Below, piece by piece: positions 23,601 through 35,283 of a stretch of 64,000 bases of DNA; position 1 is the stretch's first letter; each line of letters starts with the position of its first letter. The position numbers were made by a program, and so were the translations under genes. The notes beneath the pieces were generated by a model. The model was not told where the DNA came from, searched no databases, and saw only the letters and a list, made by a program, of their open reading frames with translations. This DNA is from Portulaca oleracea (lineage: Eukaryota; Streptophyta; Magnoliopsida; Caryophyllales; Portulacaceae), in the NCBI GenBank assembly GCA_029582165.1, contig CM055874.1, positions 45,953,769 through 46,017,768 on the forward strand, read 5' to 3'.

Positions 23601-26600
23601 AGCCTACAAGCAGTTATGGCAGGAAATATGCTATCACTTCTTAGTTTTGTCTTTTGTTGGTATTTCACATGGCTTTGTGGTTACTTGTGTGTCTTTCTTG
23701 CGGCAGATATTAGTTCTTGATGAGGCTGACAGGATTCTTGATGCGGGTTTCAAGAAAGTAATGAATGCAATATTATCGCAGCTGCCTAAGAAAAGGCAGA
23801 CTTTGCTGTTTTCAGCGACACAAACAAAATCAGTTCAGCAGCTTGCAAGGTTGAGTTTGAAAGACCCTGAATATATTAGTGTTCATGAGGAGGCTACTAC
23901 TGCCACTCCTAACCGCTTGCAGCAAACTGCCACTATTGTTCCTCTACACCAGAAGTTGGACCTTTTGTGGAGTTTCATAAAAGCCCACTTGAATTCCAGG
24001 ATTATAGTGTTCCTTACAAGCCGTAAGCAGGTAGGTTCTTGTTTTTTCATTTATTGCCATTGTTATAACTAGTGGTCAGGTCATGTATCCATGTTATTCG
24101 CTTTGCTGATGACATGCATTGATAATGCATTGTTTTCAGTTTTTTTGGTCTTTGGAAGTGTGGAACTCTATCGTTTTATGGCATGACGCATGAGCCTGTT
24201 TCCCTTTGATTGTTTCTATGGTTCATTTCAGCTGTCTGATTGTGGTTTGACTTTGGATCTATAGGTGAAGTTTGTTTTTGAAACTTTCAAAAAATTGCGT
24301 CCTGGTATCCCTTTGAAGTGTTTGCATGGAAAGATGAATCAGGAAAGGAGGATGGGGACATATTCACAGTTTTGTGAGAAGCGTGCTGTACTGTTCTCAA
24401 CTGATGTGAGCTCAAGAGGTCTTGATTTTGATAAAGCAGTGGACTGGGTTGTTCAAGTGAGTGTTTATTGCATTTTGGAATTGGTTGTATTTGAGATTTG
24501 ATCTACACTCACTGAATTTATTTGTTAGGTGGATTGTCCCCAAGATGTTGAAACTTACATACACAGAGTCGGCCGAACAGCCCGATACAATACTGGTGGA
24601 CGAGCTGTGTTATTTTTGGATCCCTCAGAGATTAAAATGCTTGAAAGGCTGAAGGAGGCAAAAATTCCCATACGTGCAAAGGAGGTAATCTTCAAGATGC
24701 TTCCTGCTGTTTCTCCATAATTAAAAATAACAGCCTCCAATAACAACAAAACAACAAAAAAAATAGGGAGTCATCTTAGGGGGTAGCTAATTATTGATCT
24801 TGTTATTGTCAATCTTTAAGGTGAAGAAAGAGAGATTGCAATCAGTATCTCCTTTGTTATCGTCACTGTTGGTTAAGTATCCTGATATGCTGCCTTTGGC
24901 TCGAAGGGCATTCATCACATACTTAAAGGCTATTAGTAAAGAAAAAGACAAAGAAATATTCGATGTGATGAAGCTTCCGATTGATGAATTCTCTGCTTCC
25001 ATGGGTTTGCCAATTACTCCAAAAATTCGTTTTGTGAATCGAAAAAGTGTGGGCCAAGGTTCTTCAAAAGTAGAACCCACTGTCGAATTAGATGAATTTG
25101 CCGCTGAAACTTTGTTAGACTCTCCAACAAGAAGCCTTAATAAATCTGATGAAGATGAATCAGATAATGATCTTTTAGGGGAAGGGAGTTTGCCTGAAGC
25201 AAAGCCAGCAATAACTGAAATCAAAGATGTTGTGTAAGTTCCTCTATCCCCTAGATAAGTTTTTATATAGGATCACTGATGACGACATATTCTGCATAAC
25301 AGAAACCCTCTCTCTAAGTAAAAAGATGGATTATGGAAAAGTTTGCTCCATCATCTTTCATTTTGAACTTATTTTCAATCATTCGATTGTTTAGGCCTGC
25401 CACCAGGGTTTTGAAGAAACAGAAGCTGAAAATCAATCCCCACAGACCTCTAGGGACAAGGGTAGTTTTTGACGAAGAGGGCAATGTTCTTCCACCCCTT
25501 GCAACTATAGCAGATAGAAGTAACAACGGCACATCTACAGTTAATTTGGATAAAGGTATGCTATTTTTTTGGGAATACAGTGTAATTTTGACTTATTCCT
25601 ATTTACAACTGCATACCAGGTATTGTTTTTGTTCTTGTGGGAACTCTGGTGCTACATTCTCTGCTTTTCACTCATCACCGGAAGATAACATCAGAATTCC
25701 TTTTAAAATGAAACTCTCTCTCTCTCTCTCTCTCCCTCTCTCTCTCTCCACTGCTTTTTGTGTCTATAGGTGCTAGAATGCTAAAAATACTTCTGATATG
25801 CCTCAATAGGTTCTTAAGTAATGGTTGATGTTCTAGAGGATTGCTACCCTCCAAATTTAACGTGCTGTGAATTTCAGCATTTAAGTTAATTAAATAAACA
25901 GACACCATTTGAGGTTGAGGGACGTCAAAATAAAGCAAAATAAAATAGAATACAATACTTTAAACATGACTGATTCAATTGAATTAGAATCCTTCCAACT
26001 TAGACCGTTGCTGTCAGTAGGAAATACATTGTTCACTAGTTACTAGTTTGATGCATGAAGGATAATTTAATGTGCATGCCTTTATCTGGCCATCTTATTG
26101 TTTAATTCACATAAAATATGTTTGGGTGCAGAACAGTGAACTGTTGCATGAACTAAGATCCCTTAAACTGTGGACTTATTTTTATTGTTTAAAATTTCTA
26201 GAGATTTGAAAATATTAGAGTATGTTATCATATTTAAGTCTTGGCCCTTGTAGACCTTTGTGGTTTTGCTGTTGCACTGGATGTATCCTACTAACTTTTA
26301 TTTAGATGTAGGAATTCTTTGATTGGGTATCTACTAACTTTTGGTTATACTATATTTTGTTTGTTCTTATATTTGCAAAATTAGCTAACACTCAGTGAAG
26401 TAAAAAGAGACCTTTAGAAACAACGAAAAGATATGATTGAACTGTCTTGCTTGCAATAAAAGCCCCTTTGCTGATTGATATCTTTTCTCTGGGTTAAATT
26501 ACTGATACAGTAAAAAGTGATACTGGGGGGGGACTCTATAAATTTAGACACAACTCAGCCACATCCTCCTGAACACACTAAATGGATAGGATGGAAAGTG

Positions 26601-27310
26601 TCATAAAACTCCTCATCTGGATCATGAGGTAGCAGGTTGTATTCAACCTTAAAATGCCAAAATCTTAGAGATTTTTTACTGAGTTCAGCACCTACCTCTG
26701 AAGACATTTGATGCTTTGCATAGTTACAATTGCTTCCAAGTAGCAAACAATTGAACAGGGCCGTTGAACAGAGATTTTGATGTAGATTCAAGGTTTGGAA
26801 GACGTAGTGTTCATTGAACATAAATTTTATAAGTAACTTTTGGATGTATGTGTGTATATGCTATTTAAGATTGGATTTGTTGCATTGGCAAAATGGTCAT
26901 ATACTCATATGACTTGAATAAACTTCATTGCAAGTTAGAAAATTGAAAGGGAAATGAATGTTAATCGTTATTTTCTTTATCTGGCAGTGCAAGAGCGATA
27001 TCAGAAAGTGAGGGAGATGTTGAAGCAGGAGGATAAAGTGGACAAAATCCATGCCCGTCAACTCCTGAAGGAGAAAAGAATGAAACAGAAACTGAAGTTG
27101 AAGAGGGGAAGATCCGAGGAAGAAGATGATGTCTCAGAATCAGGTGAAGAAACTCCAAGCAGAGCCAACAAGAAATCTAAGGTGTACTTTGACAGTGACA
27201 GCGATGTTGAAAGGGAAGACGAGAAGGAAGTTAAGATTGACACCAAAAGCGTGTCCCTTGCTGAACAAGAAGCCTTGGCTCTCAAGTTGCTCAGCTCCAT
27301 GCATCCTTAG
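20622..27310 (+). CDS. RH32: DEAD-box ATP-dependent RNA helicase 32-like
   Basis: Exons are 20622-21002, 23097-23372, 23707-24030, 24265-24456, 24529-24684, 24821-25233, 25395-25555 and 26988-27310: 2226 nt, 741 aa, GT-AG throughout. Motifs in order: motif I AQTGSGKT at about 117-124; Ia [14 protein letters not shown] at 224-227; III SAT at 255-257; the [11 protein letters not shown] segment (IV/V region); [10 protein letters not shown] at 403-410. The C-terminal third is Lys/Glu-rich with acidic Ser clusters and an [11 protein letters not shown] basic stretch, as in the yeast Hca4/Dbp4 and human DDX10 group, which unwind U14/pre-rRNA duplexes during 18S rRNA processing in the nucleolus. The start [11 protein letters not shown] matches the family's MRRPKS-type N-terminus; an upstream in-frame ATG at 20550 is less likely. 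The exact ribosome-assembly role is inferred from orthology. Confidence 0.92.
21003..23096 (+). other. Long first intron of the helicase gene
   Basis: A 2.1-kb intron bounded by CCA|GTAAGT and TTCTCAG|AT. It holds a poly-T run followed by a poly-G run (about 21180-21220), a classic unstable homopolymer pair. No coding sequence is recognised inside. Confidence 0.6.
25708..25748. repeat. (CT)n microsatellite
   Basis: An almost pure CT dinucleotide run inside the seventh intron of the helicase gene. Confidence 0.9.
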
Positions 27311-28919
27311 CTCAAACATTTGGAATTTTGCATACCGCCAATGTCTTTTCAGGGTTCGGTTTTCTTGGTTTCTTCTAGCACCAAGGCTGAAATTTTGGAA
27401 GGTGTAATTACATAGGCCAATTGAGGAATCTTTATTTTAATGCTCCCACAAATTCTGGGACTCTGAGGCACAGGATGTAATGGAAATTCGACACTGTTAA
27501 GTTAAATTTTAATGAGAGCAGTGTCTGAACAACCGACATATTGTACTATGTAATTTTCTTGCTAGGACTCTGTTCCTCAGCCAAACACATACACCAACAT
27601 CATGGGTTTCTTCTTACCACAGGGTTTCACCATAACAAACTCCTTGCATGTAACACGTAGGTTGGTCGATGATGAAATGTCAAGCTCATATATGGAATGT
27701 CAAGCTCAAATGTCAGATGAAAGATTGAAAGGTTGAGATCTCTAAGAGGATGCAGGCTGAGAATGTGGAGCTTGATGAGGCCAGCATATATTGTTGTTAA
27801 ATTTGTTGAAAATTTGAAATGTATCAAATTTGTGTCAACAAAGATGTAAACATAAAAGTTTTCAAGCAAAGATGTAAAATTAACTTAATCGTATCCATTT
27901 GCCTATTTCAAACAAAAAAAGGGGAAAATTAGCCCATAACTCTAACCATAGATTCCCGTACAAAATTTTAAGACAAAAAACCAAAATTCAAAGATCCGGC
28001 TCTTACCTCTGAAGTTGGGTCGTTCTTTGTCCAATTCTACAACAACTGACTGATTAACTAGAAGAAAAAACACCACCCGCCAACAATGTAGATGAATTCA
28101 ACACGGTTACAACCACTAGAATCGAAATCTAGGGGTTCCGATTTCCCCTTTTGATCCTTTTCGCAAGAGTAGGGTTTCAGTGTTTGGAATTTTTTGGGTT
28201 TCAGATAACACTGGCGATTCATCTGCGGGGTGGTAACTTCGGATTTTTTTACCGGATAAAAAACCAGAAAGAAGAGAGAAGAAAGGTTTAGGAGGAGGCG
28301 GTAAAATTTGGGTGTCGGCTTAGATAAAGAAAAAATAAAAAATATAGAGGCATCCACATCCATGGTCAACGCAGTCAAAGACAAACCCGCTATGACAAGT
28401 CAGCAAACCACCGAGTTACCACCCTCTAACTTGGGGGCGTTCCACTATAATACAATTTTTTTTGAACACCAGAATCCAAATTGATAGTAGGGATTATTGT
28501 TGTCTAATTTGTGAAAGTAGGGATTATTATAATCCAATTTTCCATACACGGGAGGTGATCAAATGAGCATTGAAGTAAAGTGAACATGTGTAATATAGCC
28601 CATTGGATCATTAATCAAGGGTTGAGATTAATTAAATTTTTTGGTTTTTTTATAATTATATTTCATCCAAAATTCACGTGAGCTACTAGGGGGAGGGGAA
28701 AAAAACATTCAATGCAGCTTGGAAAATGGAGCAACCCTGAACAATCATTATGGAACCGAGGAAAAAAAAGAGAAAAACAGTCAGCTGCATGACAATGTAG
28801 GAATTTTAGGAGTCAATTTTCTATTGTGTAAACACTGAACATAGGAGGAAAGTGGAAGAAAGAGCAGAAAAAAAGATTGTTTGGATTGTTCATGTTTGTT
28901 GAATTGTACGAAAAGCAAC
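27311..28919. other. Helicase 3' UTR and intergenic DNA
   Basis: The first few hundred bases are probably 3' UTR of the helicase. The rest is AT-rich. A minus-strand ORF at 28384-28058 (108 aa, Lys/Phe-rich, no known domain) is the longest reading frame and is probably spurious. Confidence 0.45.
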
Positions 28920-29391
28920 TAAAAAAAAGAAAATTGATGTCCCCAATGGAAAAATTTGATGTCCCCAATAAGAATATTTGTTGTCTTCACAAAAAATTCT
29001 TGATGTCATGCATGGAAAAATTTAATGTCCCCAATAAGAATATTTGATGTCCTCAATGGAAAATTTTGATGTACTACTTTGTGGACATCAAGTATTTACA
29101 TGGGGGACATCAAATATTTCTTGTGGGGATATCAAGTGTTTACATAAGGGGCAGTCACTTATATTACAAGAGACATCAATCCTTTTCCATTGTGAACATC
29201 AAATATTTCAATAAGGACACCAATATTTAATATTTATTGTGAGGACATCAAGTGACATCAAGTATATATAATGAACATACTTGATGCCCTAATGAAATAC
29301 TTGATGTCCCTTGTGGGCACCAAGTATTGACGTAAGGGACATCAATTATTGCTTGTGATGATATCAAGTGTTAACGTAAAGAGCACCCACT
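28920..29391. repeat. GATGTCC / GGACATC-rich repeat array, left part
   Basis: TTTGATGTCC and TTGATGTCCC words recur at roughly 25-40 bp spacing in 28935-29080. Their complement GGACATCAA recurs at 29080-29345, so the array is both tandem and roughly palindromic. It continues after a nested insert at about 29790-29880. No ORF. Confidence 0.7.
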
Positions 29392-29789
29392 CAGGGATGG
29401 AGCTCCATTAGGGCAAGAGGGGGCAATTGCTTCCCTGATTCAGTTAAAATTTTGTAGATATTTTGAGACTAAATAGTATATGTGATTGATGGTATTATTA
29501 GCAAGATTATATCTTTACAAATCAAAGGTCTTATGTTAAATTTCTTTGTTTTTTTTTTACCTAACACAAATATAATCATATCCTTCCATGTCTATTCGAA
29601 ACTCTTTTATTTTTACTTTTAAAATTTTTTTATTTTCATAGTTTGTTGTTTCATATTGCCAATTTTATTATTATTTCGTTAAATTTTTATTTTTCAACCC
29701 CTTTGTATCCTTCCATATATATATTTGGTTAATATTTTGATTATTTTCGCCCCTCTTGACATCATCATCAAGGATTGACTTCGTCCCTA
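29392..29789. mobile_element. MITE nested in the GATGTCC array
   Basis: The ends are inverted: the left CAGGGATGGAGC is matched by the reverse complement of the right end, TAGGGACGAAGT, and GGGCAAGAGGGGG is echoed by CCCCTCTTGAC. The GATGTCC array resumes directly on the right (TATGTTACAAGGGACATC), as if split. The size and ends suggest a hAT-type MITE. The 8-bp flanks CACCCACT and CACTTGCT match only partly. Confidence 0.5.
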
Positions 29790-30424
29790 CACTTGCTTAT
29801 GTTACAAGGGACATCAAACTTTTTCCATTAAGGACATCAAGTCTTTTCAGTGGAGAAATCAAATATTTCTTGTGGGGGAAAAAATGTTTTCCTTCTTCAT
29901 CCATTCTATTTGGTCAAACAAACAGAATGACTACTAAGCTTCCATTAAAGTTGATATGCATCAACCTTCTTTTTAATTTTTTTTATTTTTTTTAGGTTGA
30001 TATAATGATAAGCCTCACACACGCACAACAATTTCTCATGTCAATCATTAAATGTTTGTTTTCCCCCTCCCCCCATTCACGTGCATCTCCAATTCAGACT
30101 ACAAAAAAAGCTAAAACCCCCTTTTAATTTCAGCCCTTGATTGATGATCTAATGGTCTCTATTACACATGCTCATTTAATTCAATGTTTATTTGATCACC
30201 TCCCTAGAGAGAGTGTTTAACCTTTAAATTCAAAATTTTTTGTAAGTTTCCTTTCTTTTTTTAAGAGAAATTTTTTTATTCTTTCCTACCCACAATTTTC
30301 GATGCACTTTTCTAATAATTTTTTCCATTCATTTTTTTCTTTCCAAATAAAGAAAATATGCTCATTTTCCAATTTTCTTTTCTCTATACCCATTTTTCCA
30401 CGATCCAAATGAAATTTAAAATTA
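29790..30424. other. End of GATGTCC array and AT-rich spacer
   Basis: 29790-29880 carries the remaining GGACATCAA words. The rest is A/T-rich spacer with no gene. Confidence 0.45.
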
Positions 30425-30621
30425 CTCCCTCCGTTCCATATTAATTGTCCCCAAGATCCTTTTGACTAAGAATTTCTTATAGTATATTTTATCCAAAAAT
30501 TAAAACATTATATTGTTACAATAATATTTTTGTTATCAATTTAATAATAGTATTTTCATATACATTATATATATTAAAAATTTAACGGCACTTTGAGACA
30601 ATTAATATGAAATGGAGGGAG
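30425..30621. mobile_element. Stowaway-like MITE
   Basis: Terminal inverted repeats CTCCCTCCGTTCCATATTAA and, on the right, TTAATATGAAATGGAGGGAG, flanked by the dinucleotide TA on both sides (30423-30424, 30622-30623). TIR and duplication are those of Stowaway (Tc1/mariner) elements. 197 bp, no ORF. Confidence 0.88.
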
Positions 30622-30830
30622 TAATTAGTGGTCAGGGACTCAGGGTATCCTAATATCCTTGGTTGACGCGTGCATGAGAGAGTGACCGTTAGAGTTTAGG
30701 AATCCAAACAGATTCATGCATGCACACGTCCACACGTACCCGTTCCCACTTCCCTCCTTGATTCCCAGCCCTTTGATTCACCCCAACAAAAACCACCTAC
30801 ACTTCTCTCATATAAGACTAAAACGTACTA

Positions 30831-31080
30831 CTACCTCCATCCCAAATTGTTTGTCCATCTACCTAATTTCCTTGTCCTAAAATATTTGTCCATTTTATAA
30901 TTCTAATGATTGTAATTCCTATTATACCCCTAATAAATACTCTTTTGTTTCTTTTTGATTTTTTTTCAGATGAGAAAAGTAAGGACAATTTTGGTACATT
31001 ACACATTTTTCACCCCATTTCTCATAATCATTGGATTTTTAAATATAGTTGGATGAACAAACAATATGGGACGGAGGTAG
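30831..31080. mobile_element. Second Stowaway-like MITE, in the LRR gene promoter
   Basis: Left end CTACCTCCATCCCAAATTGT, right end ACAATATGGGACGGAGGTAG, TA duplications at 30829-30830 and 31081-31082. 250 bp. It ends about 75 bp upstream of the TATA box of the LRR gene. Confidence 0.85.
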
Positions 31081-31156
31081 TAGAATCATACATTTCCTTA
31101 TTTGCAGTCCCCAAATCCCATACTTCCAAACCAGTCCAAATCAAAATCACACCCTC

Positions 31157-31165
31157 TATATATAA
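31157..31165 (+). promoter_or_regulatory. TATA box of the LRR protein gene
   Basis: TATATATAA lies about 65-70 bp upstream of the ATG at 31229, at a usual distance for a short plant leader. Confidence 0.65.
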
Positions 31166-31228
31166 CCCCCATTTCCATACATACCAGAAACATTTCAAAC
31201 CCACTCCTGTAAGTTTAAAGGGTGAAAA

Positions 31229-33745
31229 ATGGCCATCTCTGATTCATCATCTAGGGTTTTACTGACATGGGTTTGTCTGTTGATGGTTATGGTGAGATGG
31301 GCTTCTGGAAATTCAGATGTTGATGCCCTAACAGCGCTAAAAAACAGCTTGTCAGACCCCAACCATGAGCTTGACAGTTGGGATCCCACTCTCGTTGATC
31401 CATGTACTTGGTTTCACATCACTTGTGATCAATCTGATAACCGTGTCATTCGAGTGTATGTATTCCCTCTCTCTATTTATCTCTCAAATTTACTATAATC
31501 TTCTTCGTCTCAAAATGTTCGTCATTGTAACTAGTTTTTTGGTAGCTTTTTCAATTTCATCAATTATCATTCTATTTCAACCCTAATTAATAAATTTGTT
31601 TGTCACTTTTTATGATTTTGATTACTGAATATTCTCAATTTATTGGTAGTTTGGATGGGTTATAAAAGTTTCACCCTCTTTTCAATGTGTATTGATCTTC
31701 TAGATATGGTTTCTATGACAAATCTTATGGGAAGCATGGAGGTAGTACTTTTGAAGTATCTTTTATTTGTTTATTTTACCATTCTAATAATAATTCTACC
31801 CATTTTATTTGCCTATCTAGTATCTTACAGTGAAGGACATGAAAAGTCTAGAAGGATAGAAAATATAATAGTCCCTCCGTGCTTTTTTACATAATATTTT
31901 TTACAAAAGGTATGATATTATGCTATTTTAATAATATTTTTTATTATGCATCTAGGAAGTGATTACTAGAGACTTTTTTTTTTTGTCTATCTGCATAACT
32001 TTTACTCTAGTATCTGTAGAGATCTTGATTTCCTCATTATTAGGTATATTTTCATGACAACTAAATAAGGTCAAGAGGTAGTATTTATCCTCCTTGATAT
32101 TCTATTTGAATCTCACCAAAAATCTTTGAAAATGTGATACTAACAGTTGCCACACATTTGAGACAGGAAACTTAGGGGTGAGCAAAAATTCCGGGAATCC
32201 CGGTCCCGTCCCGCTCCCAGTCAAATCCCGATCCCAAAATCCCATTCCCGGTGGGAGAGGGACCGGGAGTTGGACTTAACCTCATTTCCAAGTCCAGATT
32301 CCCGGTTTATATATATATATATATAACAAATTAATGTCTTTTTGATTGAATGATGAACTTGTTTAATTTAATTTGGGTTTGTTCTTTATATTTATTTTAT
32401 TTATTACTATTATGAACTTAGCATATTTTTTTCGGAAAGAAAACGCTTTATATATTGTGTAATTTTAATCGGGAAAAAGTGGCTATGTAAATAAACCGGC
32501 ACCCACAGTTGTGAAATTAAAGAAAACTTGCATAATTTTTGTTTGTTTTAATGGAAATAAATCAAATAATGGGTGAAAATATTAGGAAACCAGGACTAAA
32601 AATTTCCCGTAGATTTCCCGGTTGATTTCCCGGTCATGGTGGGACTGGGAGCGGGAGAAAATCTTTTCTCCCGGTCACAACCGGGACCGGGACTGGGAGC
32701 AAAGTTTTGCTCCCGGTCACAATTGGGACCGGGACCTCTGAAAATTACCGGGATCCTGGCCCCGCTCACCCCTACAGGAAACTACTGATTATGTGTGTGA
32801 GTCTAATTAAGGATTAGTATGTGTGACAGATGCATCTGACTAGTGTCACCTAAATTTTCTGGAGTATTTGTACAGGGGTCTTCAGGGTTTGAACCTTGGA
32901 GGAAAGCTTGTGGGCGATCTTGGTAAACTTGATCGCCTCCAGTATCTGTAAGTGTCCTTTTAATTTATTCTACAAATCAGAAAAAAATTAGGAGATAAAT
33001 TGCTACATGAAATCTTCCCAGTTAGGAGATTAACAGCCTTGACATTTGGTTGTTGCAGGGAGCTGTACAAGAACAACATTGAAGGCACAATTCTGTCCGA
33101 GCTTGGAAACCTGAAGAACTTGATCTCCTTGGATTTGTATAACAACAACTTATCTGGGTCCATTCCACCTGAGTTGGGGCAATTGCAGTCCCTTGCATTC
33201 TTGTATGTTCCATCATTATCCCCTGCTTTTAGGTTCCATTCCACCTTGTAACACTGTTTATCCTGGGAGAAATTGTTGTGGAAAGCTAATACATATTGCT
33301 TATTTTGCTAGGCGACTCAATGATAACAAATTAACTGGTGAAGTCCCAAAAGAGTTGTCTAATCTTCACTTGAAAGTCATGTAAGTGCACTTATGCCTAG
33401 TCTTTTTCTAAACACGCGCGTTCATTTGTCTGCTATGACTGAATCTGATCATCATCGTTCTTGTTCAGAGATCTTACAAACAACAATCTAAGCGGGCCAG
33501 TTCCTCCAGTCGGACCTTATCCCCCTGCCCCTTTGCAGAAGTAAGTGGTTCTCCGATCAAGTTTTGTTTCATAATGAGTATCAATCAAGTCAATGTCTCA
33601 TTGATAATCTCAAAGGATTTTCAACTTCATTAATTAGTTTTCAATTGTTCATTTGTTGTTCAATTTAAGGCTGATTTAATTCAGTGTGAATTTTGCTTGC
33701 AGATTCAAAAGGAACCCTCTGCATAGCTTGGGCCATAAATTATGA
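31229..33745 (+). CDS. Small secreted leucine-rich repeat protein (LRR1-like)
   Basis: Exons are 31229-31455, 32876-32947, 33059-33202, 33312-33380, 33469-33540 and 33703-33745: 627 nt, 208 aa. Residues 1-27 form a hydrophobic signal peptide. An LRRNT-2 cap follows ([31 protein letters not shown]). Then come about five plant-type repeats, including [28 protein letters not shown] and [14 protein letters not shown]. Repeat-per-exon structure and sequence resemble SERK ectodomains and the kinase-less LRR1 group (pepper CaLRR1, rice OsLRR1, Arabidopsis At5g21090), secreted proteins implicated in defence through partner binding. There is no transmembrane or kinase part. The C-terminus after [10 protein letters not shown] is short, lacking the usual tail of about 15 residues, and two residues seem missing at the first splice junction. 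Possible alternatives are a decaying copy or a different last exon. Confidence 0.82.
32173..32774. mobile_element. hAT/Mutator-like element in intron 1 of the LRR gene
   Basis: The ends TAGGGGTGAGC (32173) and GCTCACCCCTA (to 32774) are perfect 11-bp inverted repeats. CAGGAAACT flanks the element on both sides (32164-32172 and 32775-32783). Subterminal CCCGGTCCCG / CGGGACCGGGA words are also inverted. 602 bp, no ORF. An 8-bp reading of the duplication would suit hAT; 9 bp would suit Mutator. Confidence 0.85.
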
Positions 33746-34399
33746 CAGACTGTGGTTACATAGGAGTTTGCTTACATATGGGTTCACTGTTTATTCATTA
33801 CAGTTATCATACTGATGTATGAACCATTGAAAATTCATAATGTAATCTATGAATAAAACATACATTGAATAAATTTACGACCCCTGAATGATCATGCTAA
33901 GCATTTTGCAGGTCTTACATCTCATTCAAAAGAAGTTTTCAAACATATTTTTCTACCCTAGCATATACTAATATGAGGTAATCACTTTGTGGGGGAAGTA
34001 TATGTAGTCTTTTTCAGAATACTTGTTCATGAAAAACCCGTGATTACCTTAATTTTGGGGGTGTGAAGCATTCAGATTTGGATAAATTACTGCCAATTTG
34101 GCCTCAGAAAATGATGTTTGTGCTTATGTTTCGTCGGACTTGTCAAAAAATTTCAAAGGGCTGTTATATTGTTATTCCCTGAATTAGATGAACAAGACAG
34201 ACATTGTCAATTTCTGTGTTGTCAAGGATTAATACCATTCAGAGGAAGAACAGTTCCAAAAAAAAAAAGAGACTGGACTGGAATTCTTCAATGGTTAGTC
34301 AAAGAATTTCAAAGGGCTGTTTTTAGGAAACTTTCCTCGTTTCTTTTAGTAAAAGAGAATTTCAAAGTGTCGTTTTTAGGATACTTTCCTCGTTTCTTT
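33746..34399. other. LRR gene 3' UTR and spacer
   Basis: AATAAA-like signals occur at about 33850-33870 (GAATAAAACA, TGAATAAATT), fitting the 3' end of the LRR gene. A short direct repeat, GAATTTCAAAGGGCTGTT with TTTAGG..ACTTTCCTCG, occurs twice at 34300-34400. No gene. Confidence 0.5.
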
Positions 34400-34735
34400 T
34401 AGTAAAATTAAAAGATTGCACAAGTTTGGAAGCTGATAGTCTTGTTGATATTGATGCCAAGATTGATCGTATGGCTGAGATTATTGGCAATGATATAGAC
34501 GTGCGAATCCTTGATAATTCACCAAACTGAAGTTATTGATCTTTTAGCTGCGTGTTTGAGTTGTGATGGATTTTGGCTGTTCTGAGGTGAACGCCTTTAC
34601 TGTGCTATTTATGTTTAACAGTGTTTGGTTGTTCCTTTTTATCTTAGAGCTGGTTGGTTGCTGTTATATTTTGCGGTTTGCTGTACTCTGTAATCGTTTA
34701 AAGCCTTTTGGCTATCAACAATCGAAAAAAAAAAA
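34400..34735 (+). mobile_element. LINE 3' end fragment
   Basis: Contains GATAGTCTTGTTGATATTGA, ATAGACGTGCGAATCCTTGA, CACCAAACTGAAGTTATTGA and the terminal AAGCCTTTTGGCTATCAACA ending in poly-A. All are shared in the same order with the LINE tail at 49210-49504. This is a 5'-truncated copy of the same family. Confidence 0.75.
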
Positions 34736-35165
34736 GATTGCACAAGTTTTTCAAATCAAGTACCCAGTTGAACATCTAGTGCCAACTATTGGGTTTGATA
34801 TTGGATACATAAAATTGATCAACTATGTACTTGGTCTTGATCATACCTAATCATTCTATAGCTAACAAAATTTTGTTTGACATAAATATTCGAATTTGTT
34901 AGCCTTGGAAAGTATCAAGTATACTCATAAGTTTTTCATTCGAATTGTGACATTGACAAATTTGATCGATCGGACACAACCATTGCCAGAGACCCAAATG
35001 TAAGGTCAAAAGCCGGGCAATGAACATCAATTTTTCATCTGAATTTCAACACTGATTGATCTGACCCGAGCCTAAATTTTTATCGGCGTTAAGAATCAGA
35101 GTTTCAGGAAAAAAAAACCTTAAAAATACTGGAATGGAAATGTTCAATGGGTCAAGAACATACAC

Positions 35166-35172
35166 TATAAAA
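35166..35172 (+). promoter_or_regulatory. TATA box of the frameshifted metacaspase gene
   Basis: TATAAAA about 112 bp upstream of the ATG at 35284; the promoter therefore looks preserved although the coding region is broken. Confidence 0.55.
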
Positions 35173-35283
35173 CAGCATCATAACTGAGGCAAGAATGTCC
35201 ACCAGGGGGAGCCAGCAGAACCTGATTCATACATAATCAACTTCGATCTCTGGACCGAACCAACCCGTGTCGTTCAGTCGAGA

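Noticed and set aside
28058..28384. 108-aa minus-strand ORF
   Set aside because: No known motif, no supporting splice sites, ends in a Phe run; most likely chance.
28935..29345. CRISPR-like array (short repeats with spacers)
   Set aside because: Repeats are 7-10 bp, irregular, in both orientations, in a plant genome; no cas genes.
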